Shown here: piece by piece, positions 1 through 6,661 of the stretch
Position numbering within the stretch: position 1 is the first letter of the stretch
How the letters are laid out: every line of letters starts with the position of its first letter
NCBI GenBank assembly: GCA_022865525.1
Contig: JALHSV010000194.1
Location: forward strand, 1-8,410
Reading direction: 5' to 3'
DNA from: Thermodesulfovibrionales bacterium
Lineage (GTDB): Bacteria > Nitrospirota > Thermodesulfovibrionia > Thermodesulfovibrionales > SM23-35
Length of the DNA stretch: 8,410 bases
Notes under the pieces: model-generated
The model's database searches: none
The model's input: the letters and a program-made list of their open reading frames with translations, nothing else
What the model was told of the DNA's origin: nothing
Position numbers and translations under genes: made by a program

Positions 1-969
1 AAGTCCGGCCAATGCAGTGACAATCTTAAATGTCGAGCCTGGCGGGTACTGGCTTTGCAAGGCCCTGTTCAGCATCGGGTTTTTTCTGTTGGCGGTAATT
101 GCTGTCCATTGATCGTAACGCATTCCTCTTGTGAAAAGATTCGGATCAAATGAGGGTTTGCTGATCATTCCCAGTATCTCTCCTGTGGCGGGTTTCAGGG
201 CAACAAGGGCTCCGGCTCTCTCTCTGAAAGCCTTTTCAGCCTCTCTCTGGAGATTCAGGTCGATACTTATTGTCATATCATTCCCCTTGACCGGCGGTGT
301 TTCCTGCAACATGCGCAACTGCCTTCCGAGGGCATTGACTTCGATGATCCTTTTCCCGGGGATACCTCTGAGAGAATCATCAAAGAGTTTCTCGATTCCC
401 CATTGACCGACAAACATGTCCGGTGGTACATCTTTAAAGGCAGGGTCTTTTAACTGAGAAGGACTTGGTTTCCCAAGATACCCGATGAGATGTGAACCGA
501 GGTCGCCATACGGGTATTCCCTGCTCACCTCGGCTTCTATCATAAGACCCGGGAAATCAGATTTCTGTGCCTCGATGTACGCAATTTCCTGGAAGGACAG
601 CCCCTGCTTCAGCCTCACCGGAACAAATGGACTTGCTCCGGTAATATTCATTTGGGCATGGATCTCTTCGGCACGAATCTTCAGCACGCTTGCAAGAAGA
701 TTCATTTTCGACTGGTCGAATTCTCCCGGAATCACCGAGGCAAAATAGTATGCAGAATTCTTTACCAGAGGGATATGATTTCTATCGAAGATTATCCCCC
801 GTGGAGCCGGAATGTTCACAATCCTCAGCCTGTTGGCCTCTGAGAGTTTCCGGTATTCACTGCCCTGAAGAATCTGCAACTGCCAGAGCCTCATGATTAG
901 CAGGAGAAAAGCAGCGATTACCAAATAACCCATGACCATGATTTTTTCAGATTCGTCCTGCGTCTTCAT
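1..969 (-). CDS. mrdA: Penicillin-binding protein 2 (peptidoglycan D,D-transpeptidase), N-terminal half, cut by window edge
   Basis: This is the elongation-specific class B penicillin-binding protein, which cross-links peptidoglycan in the periplasm as part of the Rod complex. I translated 323 codons, open to the window edge, from an ATG at 969 preceded by AAAGGAATA. Residues 10-27 form a single membrane anchor (MVMGYLVIAAFLLLIM). The class B dimerisation (pedestal) region follows, with the signature APRGIIFDRN at 55-64 and the segment GQWGIEKLFDDSLRG at 188-202. The transpeptidase domain starts near 230, and its catalytic SxxK is visible as GSTFK, with Ser312 as nucleophile and Lys315 as general base. 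The later SxN and KTG motifs lie outside the window; family members are usually around 600 residues. The gene is last in the visible mre operon, 15 bp after mreD, whose stop lies just upstream of this gene's SD. rodA would be the expected next gene, but it is not visible. The PBP2 assignment rests on both the motifs and the mreBCD context. Confidence 0.95.
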   Translation of the reverse strand, partial: MKTQDESEKIMVMGYLVIAAFLLLIMRLWQLQILQGSEYRKLSEANRLRIVNIPAPRGIIFDRNHIPLVKNSAYYFASVIPGEFDQSKMNLLASVLKIRAEEIHAQMNITGASPFVPVRLKQGLSFQEIAYIEAQKSDFPGLMIEAEVSREYPYGDLGSHLIGYLGKPSPSQLKDPAFKDVPPDMFVGQWGIEKLFDDSLRGIPGKRIIEVNALGRQLRMLQETPPVKGNDMTISIDLNLQREAEKAFRERAGALVALKPATGEILGMISKPSFDPNLFTRGMRYDQWTAITANRKNPMLNRALQSQYPPGSTFKIVTALAGL

Positions 970-984
970 CAATAACGTATTCCT

Positions 985-1437
985 TTATTGTTCGCTCTTT
1001 TTTTTCAGGAATATTCCTAAGGGCGCATTATAGAGAGCTTGCATGGCAATAATGAACGCTGCTGCACCAATACCTGAAGGCATGGTGTCAAAAATACTCC
1101 GTGCCGTATAAACGATAAAACTGTCCACTATGGTGAGTAACGAAACCGTGAGCATCCCCAGCACGGGGTTCCACACAAAAAACTTGCTGTACAGAAAGGC
1201 TGCAAGATAACCGACGAGGCCTTTGCTTAAGAGATTAGGTCCGAGGAAAGTACCTGAAAGACTATCTTCGACTATGCCGATCAGAGAGCCGAAGAAAAGA
1301 CCTTTAAGCTCTTTTTCCCGGATACCTGCATAAGAGGCTAAGATTACCGTGAAATTCGGGGTAATATCGAACAAAGATATACTGCCCTGGATACCGAATG
1401 TGAGAAAGGTTATTCCTGCCCAGAGAAGGTATTTCAC
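985..1437 (-). CDS. mreD: Rod shape-determining protein MreD
   Basis: This 150-residue integral membrane protein belongs to the Rod elongation complex, where it partners MreC. Almost the whole chain is hydrophobic and fits about five membrane segments. It carries the usual MreD landmarks: a first segment ending in a TPNF motif (26-29, replacing the common PDL), then GLFFGSLIGIVEDSLSG at 46-62 with the acidic pair E57-D58, then LVGYLAAFL at 74-82. The start is GTG at 1437-1435, not ATG. It overlaps the mreC stop by four bases (GTGA) and sits three bases after an AGGAG Shine-Dalgarno inside the mreC coding end. The position between mreC and mrdA is the standard order. MreD diverges quickly, so the call depends on context as well as on these motifs. 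Confidence 0.92.
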   Translation of the reverse strand: MKYLLWAGITFLTFGIQGSISLFDITPNFTVILASYAGIREKELKGLFFGSLIGIVEDSLSGTFLGPNLLSKGLVGYLAAFLYSKFFVWNPVLGMLTVSLLTIVDSFIVYTARSIFDTMPSGIGAAAFIIAMQALYNAPLGIFLKKKSEQ

Positions 1438-2216
1438 GCTCTCCTGATGATTGCTACAACTTCTATTTTGGTGTTATCAACGAATGGAATAACTTCTATA
1501 TACTGGAAGATCCCGCTTTCTCTTTTACTTACTTTCGATATGTATCCTAACGGTATCCCTTCAGGGAAGAGGGTGTCAAGCCCGGATGTGACTATAACAG
1601 CTCCCTGCTTCAACTCTTCTTCATACGGTATGTATTTCAGTTGGCATGTCCTGAATCCTGTGCCGGACAGTACCCCTTCGGTCCTGCTTTCCTGAAGCCG
1701 TGCGGCTGCCGAGAAGTTTATATCGGTGAGGAGAAGCAGATATGCATAGGAGGGGGACACGTCTGAGATTTTGCCTACGAGGCCCTTGTCTGTTATTGCA
1801 ACCATATCCTTTTTAATTCCGTCTGTCAGCCCTTTATCGAGAATGAGCGTATTCGACCATTGGTCAGTTCCCCGGGCTATCACCCGTGCAGCGGTTACAT
1901 ATCGCTGCTCTTTTTCCTTGACTGCAAGAAATGCCCGGAGTCTCTGATTTTCACGGAATGCTTCCTGCCATGCCTGTTGTTCTTTGAGTAATTTTGACAG
2001 CTCGGTCCTCAGCCTTCTGTTTTCTTCCTCTCTGAGAAGCATCCTTCTGAGCGGAGCGTTGATGAATTCCTGAACAGATATTTTTATGTCATAAAAAACA
2101 TTCAGGGCGCTGTTCAGAGATTTAAGCGGCAAGAGGGGGGGGCGGTTACTCTGATATGTCATTAAGCTAAGCGAAATGAGGATGAACAGAAAAAGGAGGA
2201 GCCTCTTTCTGTTCAT
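1434..2216 (-). CDS. mreC: Rod shape-determining protein MreC
   Basis: MreC is a bitopic inner-membrane protein whose periplasmic part links MreB filaments to the PBP2/RodA synthase. In this 260-residue chain, residues 4-20 are a basic-flanked membrane anchor (KRLLLFLFILISLSLMT). Residues 58-104 are a charged, Leu-rich coiled coil. The rest is the paired beta-barrel domain, with family landmarks WSNTLILDKG at 120-129, GLVGKI at 145-150 and VTSGLDTLFPEGIPLGYI at 209-226. Length is normal for the family. The ATG overlaps the mreB stop by one base (TAATG). No Shine-Dalgarno precedes it, so translation probably depends on ribosomes finishing mreB. The end overlaps the mreD start by four bases. 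Confidence 0.95.
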   Translation of the reverse strand: MNRKRLLLFLFILISLSLMTYQSNRPPLLPLKSLNSALNVFYDIKISVQEFINAPLRRMLLREEENRRLRTELSKLLKEQQAWQEAFRENQRLRAFLAVKEKEQRYVTAARVIARGTDQWSNTLILDKGLTDGIKKDMVAITDKGLVGKISDVSPSYAYLLLLTDINFSAAARLQESRTEGVLSGTGFRTCQLKYIPYEEELKQGAVIVTSGLDTLFPEGIPLGYISKVSKRESGIFQYIEVIPFVDNTKIEVVAIIRRA

Positions 2217-3250
2217 TACAGATTAATGGATACTCTTCTTAACATCTCGATATCATCAAGCATTTTTCCGACACCGCGTACGACAGCCGAGAGAGGATCG
2301 TCGGCAATGATAACCGGAAGCCCGGTTTCCTGCCGTATAAGCAGATCGAGTCCCTTGAGGAGGGCACCGCCGCCGGCAAGTATGATGCCTCTGTCAACAA
2401 TATCGGAAGCCAGTTCAGGGGGTGTATTCTCAAGAATTACCCTAATGGTATCGAGAATTACGTTTACCGGTTCTGTGAGGGCCTCCCTGATTTCTGCTTC
2501 ATTAATGGTCAGGGTTTTCGGTATGCCTGAAATGAGGTCCCTGCCCTTGATTTCCATAGTTCGCTGTTCGCTTCCCTCTGTTTTATAAACGGATCCTATA
2601 TTGATTTTTATCCTTTCGGCGGTCATGTCTCCAATCATGAGGTTGTATCTCCGCTTAATGAACGCCATAATCGAGTCATCCATCTTGTCACCGCCAACTC
2701 TGACAGCTTTGCTGTAAACGACGCCGTCAAGGGAGATGACTGCAACATCTGTTGTGCCGCCGCCGATGTCGACAATCATGTTGCCCGACGGTTCACCCAC
2801 AGGGAGTCCGACCCCTATAGCTGCAGCCATCGGCTCTCCTATCAGGTACACCTCCCGTGCTCCGGAAACCTGGGCAGCATCTTTTACCGCCCGCTGTTCC
2901 ACCTGTGTGATGCCGGAAGGAACACCAATTATTACCCTCGGCGAAACAAAACTTCTCCTATTGTGGACTTTTGCTATAAAGTATTTCAGCATCTCCCCGG
3001 TAGCATCAAAGTCAGCAATCACTCCATCTTTCATCGGCCGTATGGCAATAATGTTCGCGGGGGTTTTCCCGAGCATCCTTTTCGCTTCAGCGCCGACAGC
3101 CACCGGTTTTTTATCGTCTTTTCTGAGAACGACAACGGAAGGCTCATTACAGACGATGCCCTTGCCTTTAACAAATACAAGGGTATTTGCTGTACCAAGA
3201 TCTATCGCAAGATCGTTCGAAAAGAATCCGAGTATTTTATGGAAAAACAT
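2216..3250 (-). CDS. mreB: Rod shape-determining protein MreB (bacterial actin)
   Basis: MreB is an actin-fold ATPase that forms short membrane-bound filaments and directs lateral wall synthesis. All nucleotide-binding elements of the fold are visible in the 344 residues: phosphate 1 loop AIDLGTANT (15-23, Asp17), LIGEPMAAAIG (136-146, Glu139 at the catalytic position), phosphate 2 loop VDIGGGTTD (160-168) and adenosine motif GIILAGGGALLKG (288-300). The N-terminus MFFHKILGFF is the amphipathic membrane-binding stretch typical of Gram-negative MreB. Length matches the usual 335-350. The ATG overlaps the stop of the upstream RDD gene by one base. The AGGAGG (3255-3260) sits in that gene's last codons, four bases before the ATG, so the two genes are translationally coupled. 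A strong SD here contrasts with its absence at mreC. Confidence 0.98.
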   Translation of the reverse strand: MFFHKILGFFSNDLAIDLGTANTLVFVKGKGIVCNEPSVVVLRKDDKKPVAVGAEAKRMLGKTPANIIAIRPMKDGVIADFDATGEMLKYFIAKVHNRRSFVSPRVIIGVPSGITQVEQRAVKDAAQVSGAREVYLIGEPMAAAIGVGLPVGEPSGNMIVDIGGGTTDVAVISLDGVVYSKAVRVGGDKMDDSIMAFIKRRYNLMIGDMTAERIKINIGSVYKTEGSEQRTMEIKGRDLISGIPKTLTINEAEIREALTEPVNVILDTIRVILENTPPELASDIVDRGIILAGGGALLKGLDLLIRQETGLPVIIADDPLSAVVRGVGKMLDDIEMLRRVSINL

Positions 3251-3675
3251 TATTCCTCCTGTTTTATCTGAGGGCTGTCAAGCACAAGCGTTTTTGCAAT
3301 TTCGTCGCCAAGCCGCATGCGGTCCTTGCTCCCGAGCAGGACGATGAATTCAAAAGCAGCAATAAGCATGATAAATATCCAACCAAACCAGAGCACCTTG
3401 GAGAAAAGATACCCAACACCAAATATGCTGTTCCTTAGTATGGAATCTCTGAAGGTGCAGGGTCTCAACGTCACTGCCGAAACAACTCTCAGTGCTACGA
3501 GTTTTTTCCCCAGGCTTCTCCCGTCAAAAAGGCCATCGCCAATTAACAGATAGACCATTCCAGCATAGAAGCCGGCTTTTGGTAATATTTCCGCAGCAGC
3601 TGCAATAACTATGAAATCGAGGATCTTAGCGACAGTCCTGACAAGCAATCCTGCCCTTTTAGACTCCTCAGACAT
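3250..3675 (-). CDS. RDD-family small membrane protein, first gene of the mre operon
   Basis: This small integral membrane protein (141 residues) has the three RDD landmarks: an N-terminal segment with Arg13 and Asp20 (RTVAKILD), the loop GRSLGKKLVALRVV at 52-65, and the C-terminal RLGDEIAKTLVLD at 121-133. Hydrophobic segments lie near 19-31, 33-46 and 94-114, with a basic N-terminus and a polar tail. RDD proteins have no single established role; some are linked to ion or osmolyte transport. I chose the ATG at 3675 because MSEESKRAG resembles a normal cytosolic leader. A TTG six bases further out (3681) is also open, and neither has a clear Shine-Dalgarno. The stop overlaps the mreB start and its last codons contain the mreB SD, so it belongs to the mre operon. 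An envelope-related function is plausible but is only inferred from position. Confidence 0.85.
   Translation of the reverse strand: MSEESKRAGLLVRTVAKILDFIVIAAAAEILPKAGFYAGMVYLLIGDGLFDGRSLGKKLVALRVVSAVTLRPCTFRDSILRNSIFGVGYLFSKVLWFGWIFIMLIAAFEFIVLLGSKDRMRLGDEIAKTLVLDSPQIKQEE
3255..3260 (-). promoter_or_regulatory. Ribosome binding site of mreB inside the RDD gene
   Basis: A perfect AGGAGG spans the last sense codons of the RDD gene, four bases before the mreB ATG, and the stop and start share one base (TAATG). This arrangement ties MreB synthesis to translation of the upstream gene. Confidence 0.85.
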
Positions 3676-3752
3676 TCGCAAAGCTTAACAGAAAAATATT
3701 AGTTTTTTCAAGGGACTGCCCAGGCGCGAAACCAGATTATTTACGGGGATTA

Positions 3753-3782
3753 TTGAGTTTGAAGACTTAATTATGGTATAAA
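3753..3782 (+). promoter_or_regulatory. Putative sigma-70-type promoter of rdgB, extended -10
   Basis: A TTGAGT hexamer at 3753-3758 lies 18 bases before TATAAA at 3777-3782. That hexamer is preceded by TG plus one base, giving the extended -10 form TGGTATAAA. Transcription would start near 3788-3790, leaving a leader of about 23 nt to the ATG at 3812 that includes its Shine-Dalgarno. Such a start leaves almost no leader for the alternative ATG at 3794. I found no equally good promoter for the divergent RDD-mre operon in the same gap. Confidence 0.55.
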
Positions 3783-3811
3783 AATCAGTCTTTATGAGGG
3801 GTAAGGAACAG

Positions 3812-4426
3812 ATGCACATAGTCCTCGCAACAAGAAACAGGAAGAAAGTTGAGGAGATAAGGCGGATTACCGCAGGCCTGTCAATCTCGATTTCCACCCT
3901 TGATGACTTCCCGGGATGTCCGGAAGTTGAGGAAGATGGTGCTACATTCGAAGAGAATGCCGTCAAAAAAGCAGTAACTGTTGCACGCTGCACGGGGAGG
4001 CCGGCACTCGCTGATGATTCGGGACTTGAAGTTTCTGCCTTAAACGGTGCCCCCGGCACATTGTCGGCACGGTATGCCGGGGAACCTGCTGATGATAAAA
4101 AGAATATCGTAAAACTACTGCAGGAGATGCATGCCGTTGACAAGAAAGATGCGCGATTTGTTTGCTGCATCGCATTTGCACTGCCTGACAACAAAGTGCA
4201 TATTTTTCATGGATATATAGAGGGGTTTATTGGAAAAGAGCCAAGAGGATCTCATGGGTTTGGATATGACCCGGTATTTTATCCCACGGGGTCAGATCGC
4301 ACCTTTGCTGAAATGCATGATGCAGAAAAGGATGCAATAAGCCATCGAGGCAGGGCGCTCACGGCCTTCAAGAGGTTTATCCAACAGTGGATTCCTGGTG
4401 AAAATCATGATACAAAAAACCATTGA
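3812..4426 (+). CDS. rdgB: XTP/dITP pyrophosphatase (RdgB/HAM1 family)
   Basis: This cytoplasmic house-cleaning enzyme hydrolyses non-canonical purine triphosphates (dITP, XTP, ITP) to monophosphate plus PPi and so keeps them out of DNA and RNA. All HAM1 signatures are present in the 204 residues: VLATRNRKKVEE at 4-15, ADDSGLEVSALNGAPG at 67-82 with the metal/catalytic acidic pair Asp68-Asp69, SARYAG at 85-90, the base-recognition motif GFGYDPVF at 149-156, and DAISHRGRAL at 174-183. I chose the ATG at 3812 because MHIVLATRN is the canonical family N-terminus and a GGGGTAAGGAA SD sits just upstream. An in-frame ATG at 3794 would add six residues but would sit almost at the predicted transcription start. 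It appears monocistronic, bounded by its own promoter and a downstream terminator. Confidence 0.95.
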   Translation: MHIVLATRNRKKVEEIRRITAGLSISISTLDDFPGCPEVEEDGATFEENAVKKAVTVARCTGRPALADDSGLEVSALNGAPGTLSARYAGEPADDKKNIVKLLQEMHAVDKKDARFVCCIAFALPDNKVHIFHGYIEGFIGKEPRGSHGFGYDPVFYPTGSDRTFAEMHDAEKDAISHRGRALTAFKRFIQQWIPGENHDTKNH

Positions 4427-4495
4427 AACGGCGCTTTATACCGATAAGGGAATTTTATTTTTCTATGAGAAATATGAATTTGACTAAAAACGTGC

Positions 4496-4525
4496 CGGAT
4501 AGTATATTTATATGTCCGTTTTTTT
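4496..4525 (+). terminator. Candidate intrinsic terminator after rdgB
   Basis: CGGATA at 4496-4501 pairs with TGTCCG at 4513-4518, six pairs including one U-G wobble. The loop TATA segments may zip further. Seven T residues follow directly (4519-4525). The position is about 70 bases after the rdgB stop and ahead of the adk promoter region. The stem is short and partly AT, so it may be weak. Confidence 0.55.
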
Positions 4526-4553
4526 AAGAAAAGCTCTGCCACGCATTTAAATT

Positions 4554-4559
4554 TATAAT
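4554..4559 (+). promoter_or_regulatory. Possible -10 element for the adk-sat-apr transcript
   Basis: A perfect TATAAT hexamer stands downstream of the rdgB terminator. No recognisable -35 lies 16-18 bases upstream (AGCTCT region) and there is no TG extension, so this may need an activator or may be a chance match in AT-rich DNA. If used, it gives a leader of roughly 100 nt before adk. Confidence 0.3.
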
Positions 4560-4669
4560 TTTGTACTAAGCACATGTATTTCTTATTTTTTTAACGTTTT
4601 CTTTGCAGTTTAAATAAGGCAGTTCACTTTTTTAATAAAGTCTTGCAAAAATTTAACGGGGGTAGAATT

Positions 4670-5317
4670 ATGAGAATTGTTTTGCTTGGTGCGCCCGGTG
4701 CTGGGAAAGGAACCCAGGCCAAGAAACTGATCGAAAAATACGGTATGCCTCAGATTTCCACGGGTGATCTTTTGCGGGCAGCTGTGTCTGCAGGAACAGC
4801 TCTCGGGAAAGAAGCAAAGTCATACATGGACAAAGGTGAGCTTGTTCCCGACAGTGTTGTCCTGGGCATGGTCGAAGAGAGATTGAAGCAGGATGATTGC
4901 AAAAAAGGATATATCCTTGACGGATTTCCGAGAAACACTGCACAGGCAGAGGCGCTTGACAAGATGCTCGCCGCACTGAATATGTCATTAACCGGAGCGG
5001 TCAGTGTTGATGTCCCGTTTGAGGACCTGATGAAGAGACTCACAGGGAGAAGAACCTGTAAAGCGTGCGGACAGATGTACAATATCTATTTCAGTGCACC
5101 AAAGAAGGAGGGAGCCTGCGATAAATGCAGCGGTGAGTTGTATCAGAGGGATGATGACAAGGAAGCCACCATCAAGAAGAGGCTCGAGGTATATACTGCT
5201 CAGACAGAGCCATTGATGGGGTATTACAAAAACAAGGGGATAGTGAATTCGGTTGCGGGAACGGGCAGCATCGATGAAATTTTCAGTAAAGTCTGCGCCA
5301 TCCTGGAAGGTAAGTAG
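4670..5317 (+). CDS. adk: Adenylate kinase, zinc-type LID
   Basis: Adk catalyses ATP + AMP = 2 ADP in the cytoplasm. The 215 residues match the long bacterial form. Visible elements are the P-loop GAPGAGKGT (7-15, Lys13), STGDLLR in the AMP-binding region (30-36), DGFPRN (84-89, Arg88), RLTGRR (123-128) and YQRDDD (158-163, Arg160) framing the LID, and Arg171. The LID has four cysteines, C130-x2-C133-x16-C150-x2-C153, the structural metal (usually zinc) site found in many but not all Adks. I chose the ATG at 4670 because GGGGGT lies six bases upstream and MRIVLLGAPG is the family N-terminus; an in-frame TTG at 4643 would add nine unlikely residues. Only 34 bp separate it from sat. In a sulfate reducer it would recycle the AMP released by APS reductase, so its place at the head of the sat-apr genes makes metabolic sense. 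Confidence 0.97.
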   Translation: MRIVLLGAPGAGKGTQAKKLIEKYGMPQISTGDLLRAAVSAGTALGKEAKSYMDKGELVPDSVVLGMVEERLKQDDCKKGYILDGFPRNTAQAEALDKMLAALNMSLTGAVSVDVPFEDLMKRLTGRRTCKACGQMYNIYFSAPKKEGACDKCSGELYQRDDDKEATIKKRLEVYTAQTEPLMGYYKNKGIVNSVAGTGSIDEIFSKVCAILEGK

Positions 5318-5351
5318 GCGTAAGCTAATCACTAAATAAGGAGGAAAGGTT

Positions 5352-6629
5352 ATGGAAATGATCGGTCATGGCGGCAAAGAAATTATTGAGCGGGTATTGG
5401 CAAAAGACGCCGCGCTCAAGAGAGTGGAGGAATTGAAGGCAGCAAAGGTAAAAACACTTGATGTCCGTTTGCAGTTGGCTACAGAAATCCTCGATATCGC
5501 ATACGGCTTTTTCAGCCCATTGGAAGGGTTTATGACAAAGGCCGATGTTGAGTCTGTCATTAACAATATGACGCTTGCGGACGGAAAAACAGTCTGGAGT
5601 ATCCCTATCGTTTATGATATCTCCAGCGCGGATCTCGAAAAATCCGGTATCAAGCAGTATGATGAAGTCCTTCTCACCTATACCGGGAATCCTTTTGCCA
5701 TTTTTGATATTACCGATATCTTCACATTGGACACAAAAGAAGTGGCAATGAAGGTCTATGGAACCACGGAAGACAAACATCCCGGAGTCAAGAGAACGTA
5801 TCAGTACCAGGACAAATTCCTGGGCGGAAAAATCACCCTCCTGAATCCCCCGAAAATCAACGAGCCTTTCACCAAATTCTGGCTCACTCCAAAACAGATG
5901 AGGGAAAGATTCAAGGAAAAAGGATGGGAGATGATCATCAACCATCAGACAAGGAACGTCCCGCATACCGGCCATGAATGGCTTATGAAAGGCGCATACT
6001 TAGGAGCTTATGGTTCAATGATGGTAGATAAACCCCGCGGCGGTATTCTGGTCAATGCGATGATCGGCTCAAAGAGACCGGGCGATTATATTGATGAGGC
6101 AATAATCCTTTGCCAGGAGGCGCAAGGTAAACATGGATATTTCAGGGATGATATATTTTTAACCACATGCACCCTCTGGGATATGCGATATGCCGGGCCG
6201 AAAGAAGCAATATTCCATGCATGCCTCAGGACGAACCTCGGCTGCACCCACCACATGTTCGGAAGAGACCATGCCGGTGTTGGTACCTATTATGATCCAT
6301 ATGATGCACATCGGATCTTCGAAAGGCTGCCCAAAGGGTCTCTCAATATCACACCTATTTTCAATCTCGACTGGTGGTTCTGCCCTGTTTGTGATGAAGT
6401 TACTTATATGGGTCTTTGTGGCCATAAGGATAAAAAGGCATCATTCAGCGGCACCTTGATCAGAAGCATCATCCAGGATGGAGTAAAACCGCCCCGCCGT
6501 ATCTTCAGGCCCGAGGTTTTTGACATGATCATGGAATGTGCTGAAAAGTACGGATTTGGCGATGCGTTTGTTACAGAGGATTACCTGAAGAACAGACAGC
6601 CGGTATTTACAATTGGACCGTTGAAATAA
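5352..6629 (+). CDS. sat: Sulfate adenylyltransferase (ATP sulfurylase), dissimilatory type
   Basis: Sat activates sulfate: ATP + sulfate = APS + PPi, the first cytoplasmic step of dissimilatory sulfate reduction, reversed in some sulfur oxidisers. The protein has 425 residues and is a stand-alone enzyme with no fused APS-kinase domain. Catalytic motifs are intact: QTRNVPHTGH at 199-208 (the QxRNxxHxxH loop), the IGSKRPGDY segment at 238-246, and GRDHAGVG at 304-311. C344-x2-C347-x8-C356-x-H358 resembles the zinc site known in bacterial Sat enzymes. The N-terminal PUA-like region includes FFSPLEGFM at 53-61. The start at 5352 has a strong AAGGAGG at 5338-5344. The gene lies 34 bp after adk and 32 bp before the small unknown gene, consistent with one operon. 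The neighbouring aprBA indicates dissimilatory use rather than cysteine synthesis. Confidence 0.97.
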   Translation: MEMIGHGGKEIIERVLAKDAALKRVEELKAAKVKTLDVRLQLATEILDIAYGFFSPLEGFMTKADVESVINNMTLADGKTVWSIPIVYDISSADLEKSGIKQYDEVLLTYTGNPFAIFDITDIFTLDTKEVAMKVYGTTEDKHPGVKRTYQYQDKFLGGKITLLNPPKINEPFTKFWLTPKQMRERFKEKGWEMIINHQTRNVPHTGHEWLMKGAYLGAYGSMMVDKPRGGILVNAMIGSKRPGDYIDEAIILCQEAQGKHGYFRDDIFLTTCTLWDMRYAGPKEAIFHACLRTNLGCTHHMFGRDHAGVGTYYDPYDAHRIFERLPKGSLNITPIFNLDWWFCPVCDEVTYMGLCGHKDKKASFSGTLIRSIIQDGVKPPRRIFRPEVFDMIMECAEKYGFGDAFVTEDYLKNRQPVFTIGPLK

Positions 6630-6661
6630 ACTGAAGGAAATCATTAAAAGGAGGAATAAAT

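Larger units (their letters stand above)
4427..4669. other. AT-rich intergenic region between rdgB and adk
   Basis: These 243 bases hold no convincing gene. From left to right I see a candidate intrinsic terminator (4496-4525), a perfect TATAAT hexamer (4554-4559), a weak nested dyad (TTTGCA at 4602-4607 with TGCAAA at 4644-4649, enclosing ACTTT/AAAGT at 4626-4630 and 4637-4641), and the adk ribosome site GGGGGT at 4658-4663. The region is markedly richer in A+T than the genes on either side, as expected of a control region in a moderate-GC genome. The only short reading frame, 21 codons from 4464, runs through the terminator and has a poor ribosome site. Confidence 0.7.

Noticed and set aside
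131..896. Several plus-strand open frames opposite mrdA
   Set aside because: They overlap one another and lie antisense to a continuous 323-codon PBP2 frame with clear motifs. Their composition is that of antisense shadows.
2736..3347. 203-codon plus-strand frame opposite mreB
   Set aside because: It is antisense to mreB, which is conserved from end to end. It has no ribosome site and no recognisable domain.
3794..3811. Six-codon N-terminal extension of rdgB from the upstream ATG
   Set aside because: It would start almost at the predicted transcription start, has no Shine-Dalgarno, and extends beyond the canonical family N-terminus. The ATG at 3812 has both an SD and a family match.
4464..4529. 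21-codon reading frame starting ATGAGAAATATG after rdgB
   Set aside because: It runs straight through the candidate terminator and its T-tract, has only a distant weak ribosome site, and encodes a low-complexity peptide. Chance frame in AT-rich DNA.
4643..4669. TTG-initiated extension of adk
   Set aside because: The extension reads through the real SD, and the ATG at 4670 gives the normal Adk N-terminus and length.
5325..5975. 216-codon minus-strand frame opposite sat
   Set aside because: It is antisense to the conserved ATP sulfurylase, and its sequence shows no domain. A long shadow frame from codon bias.
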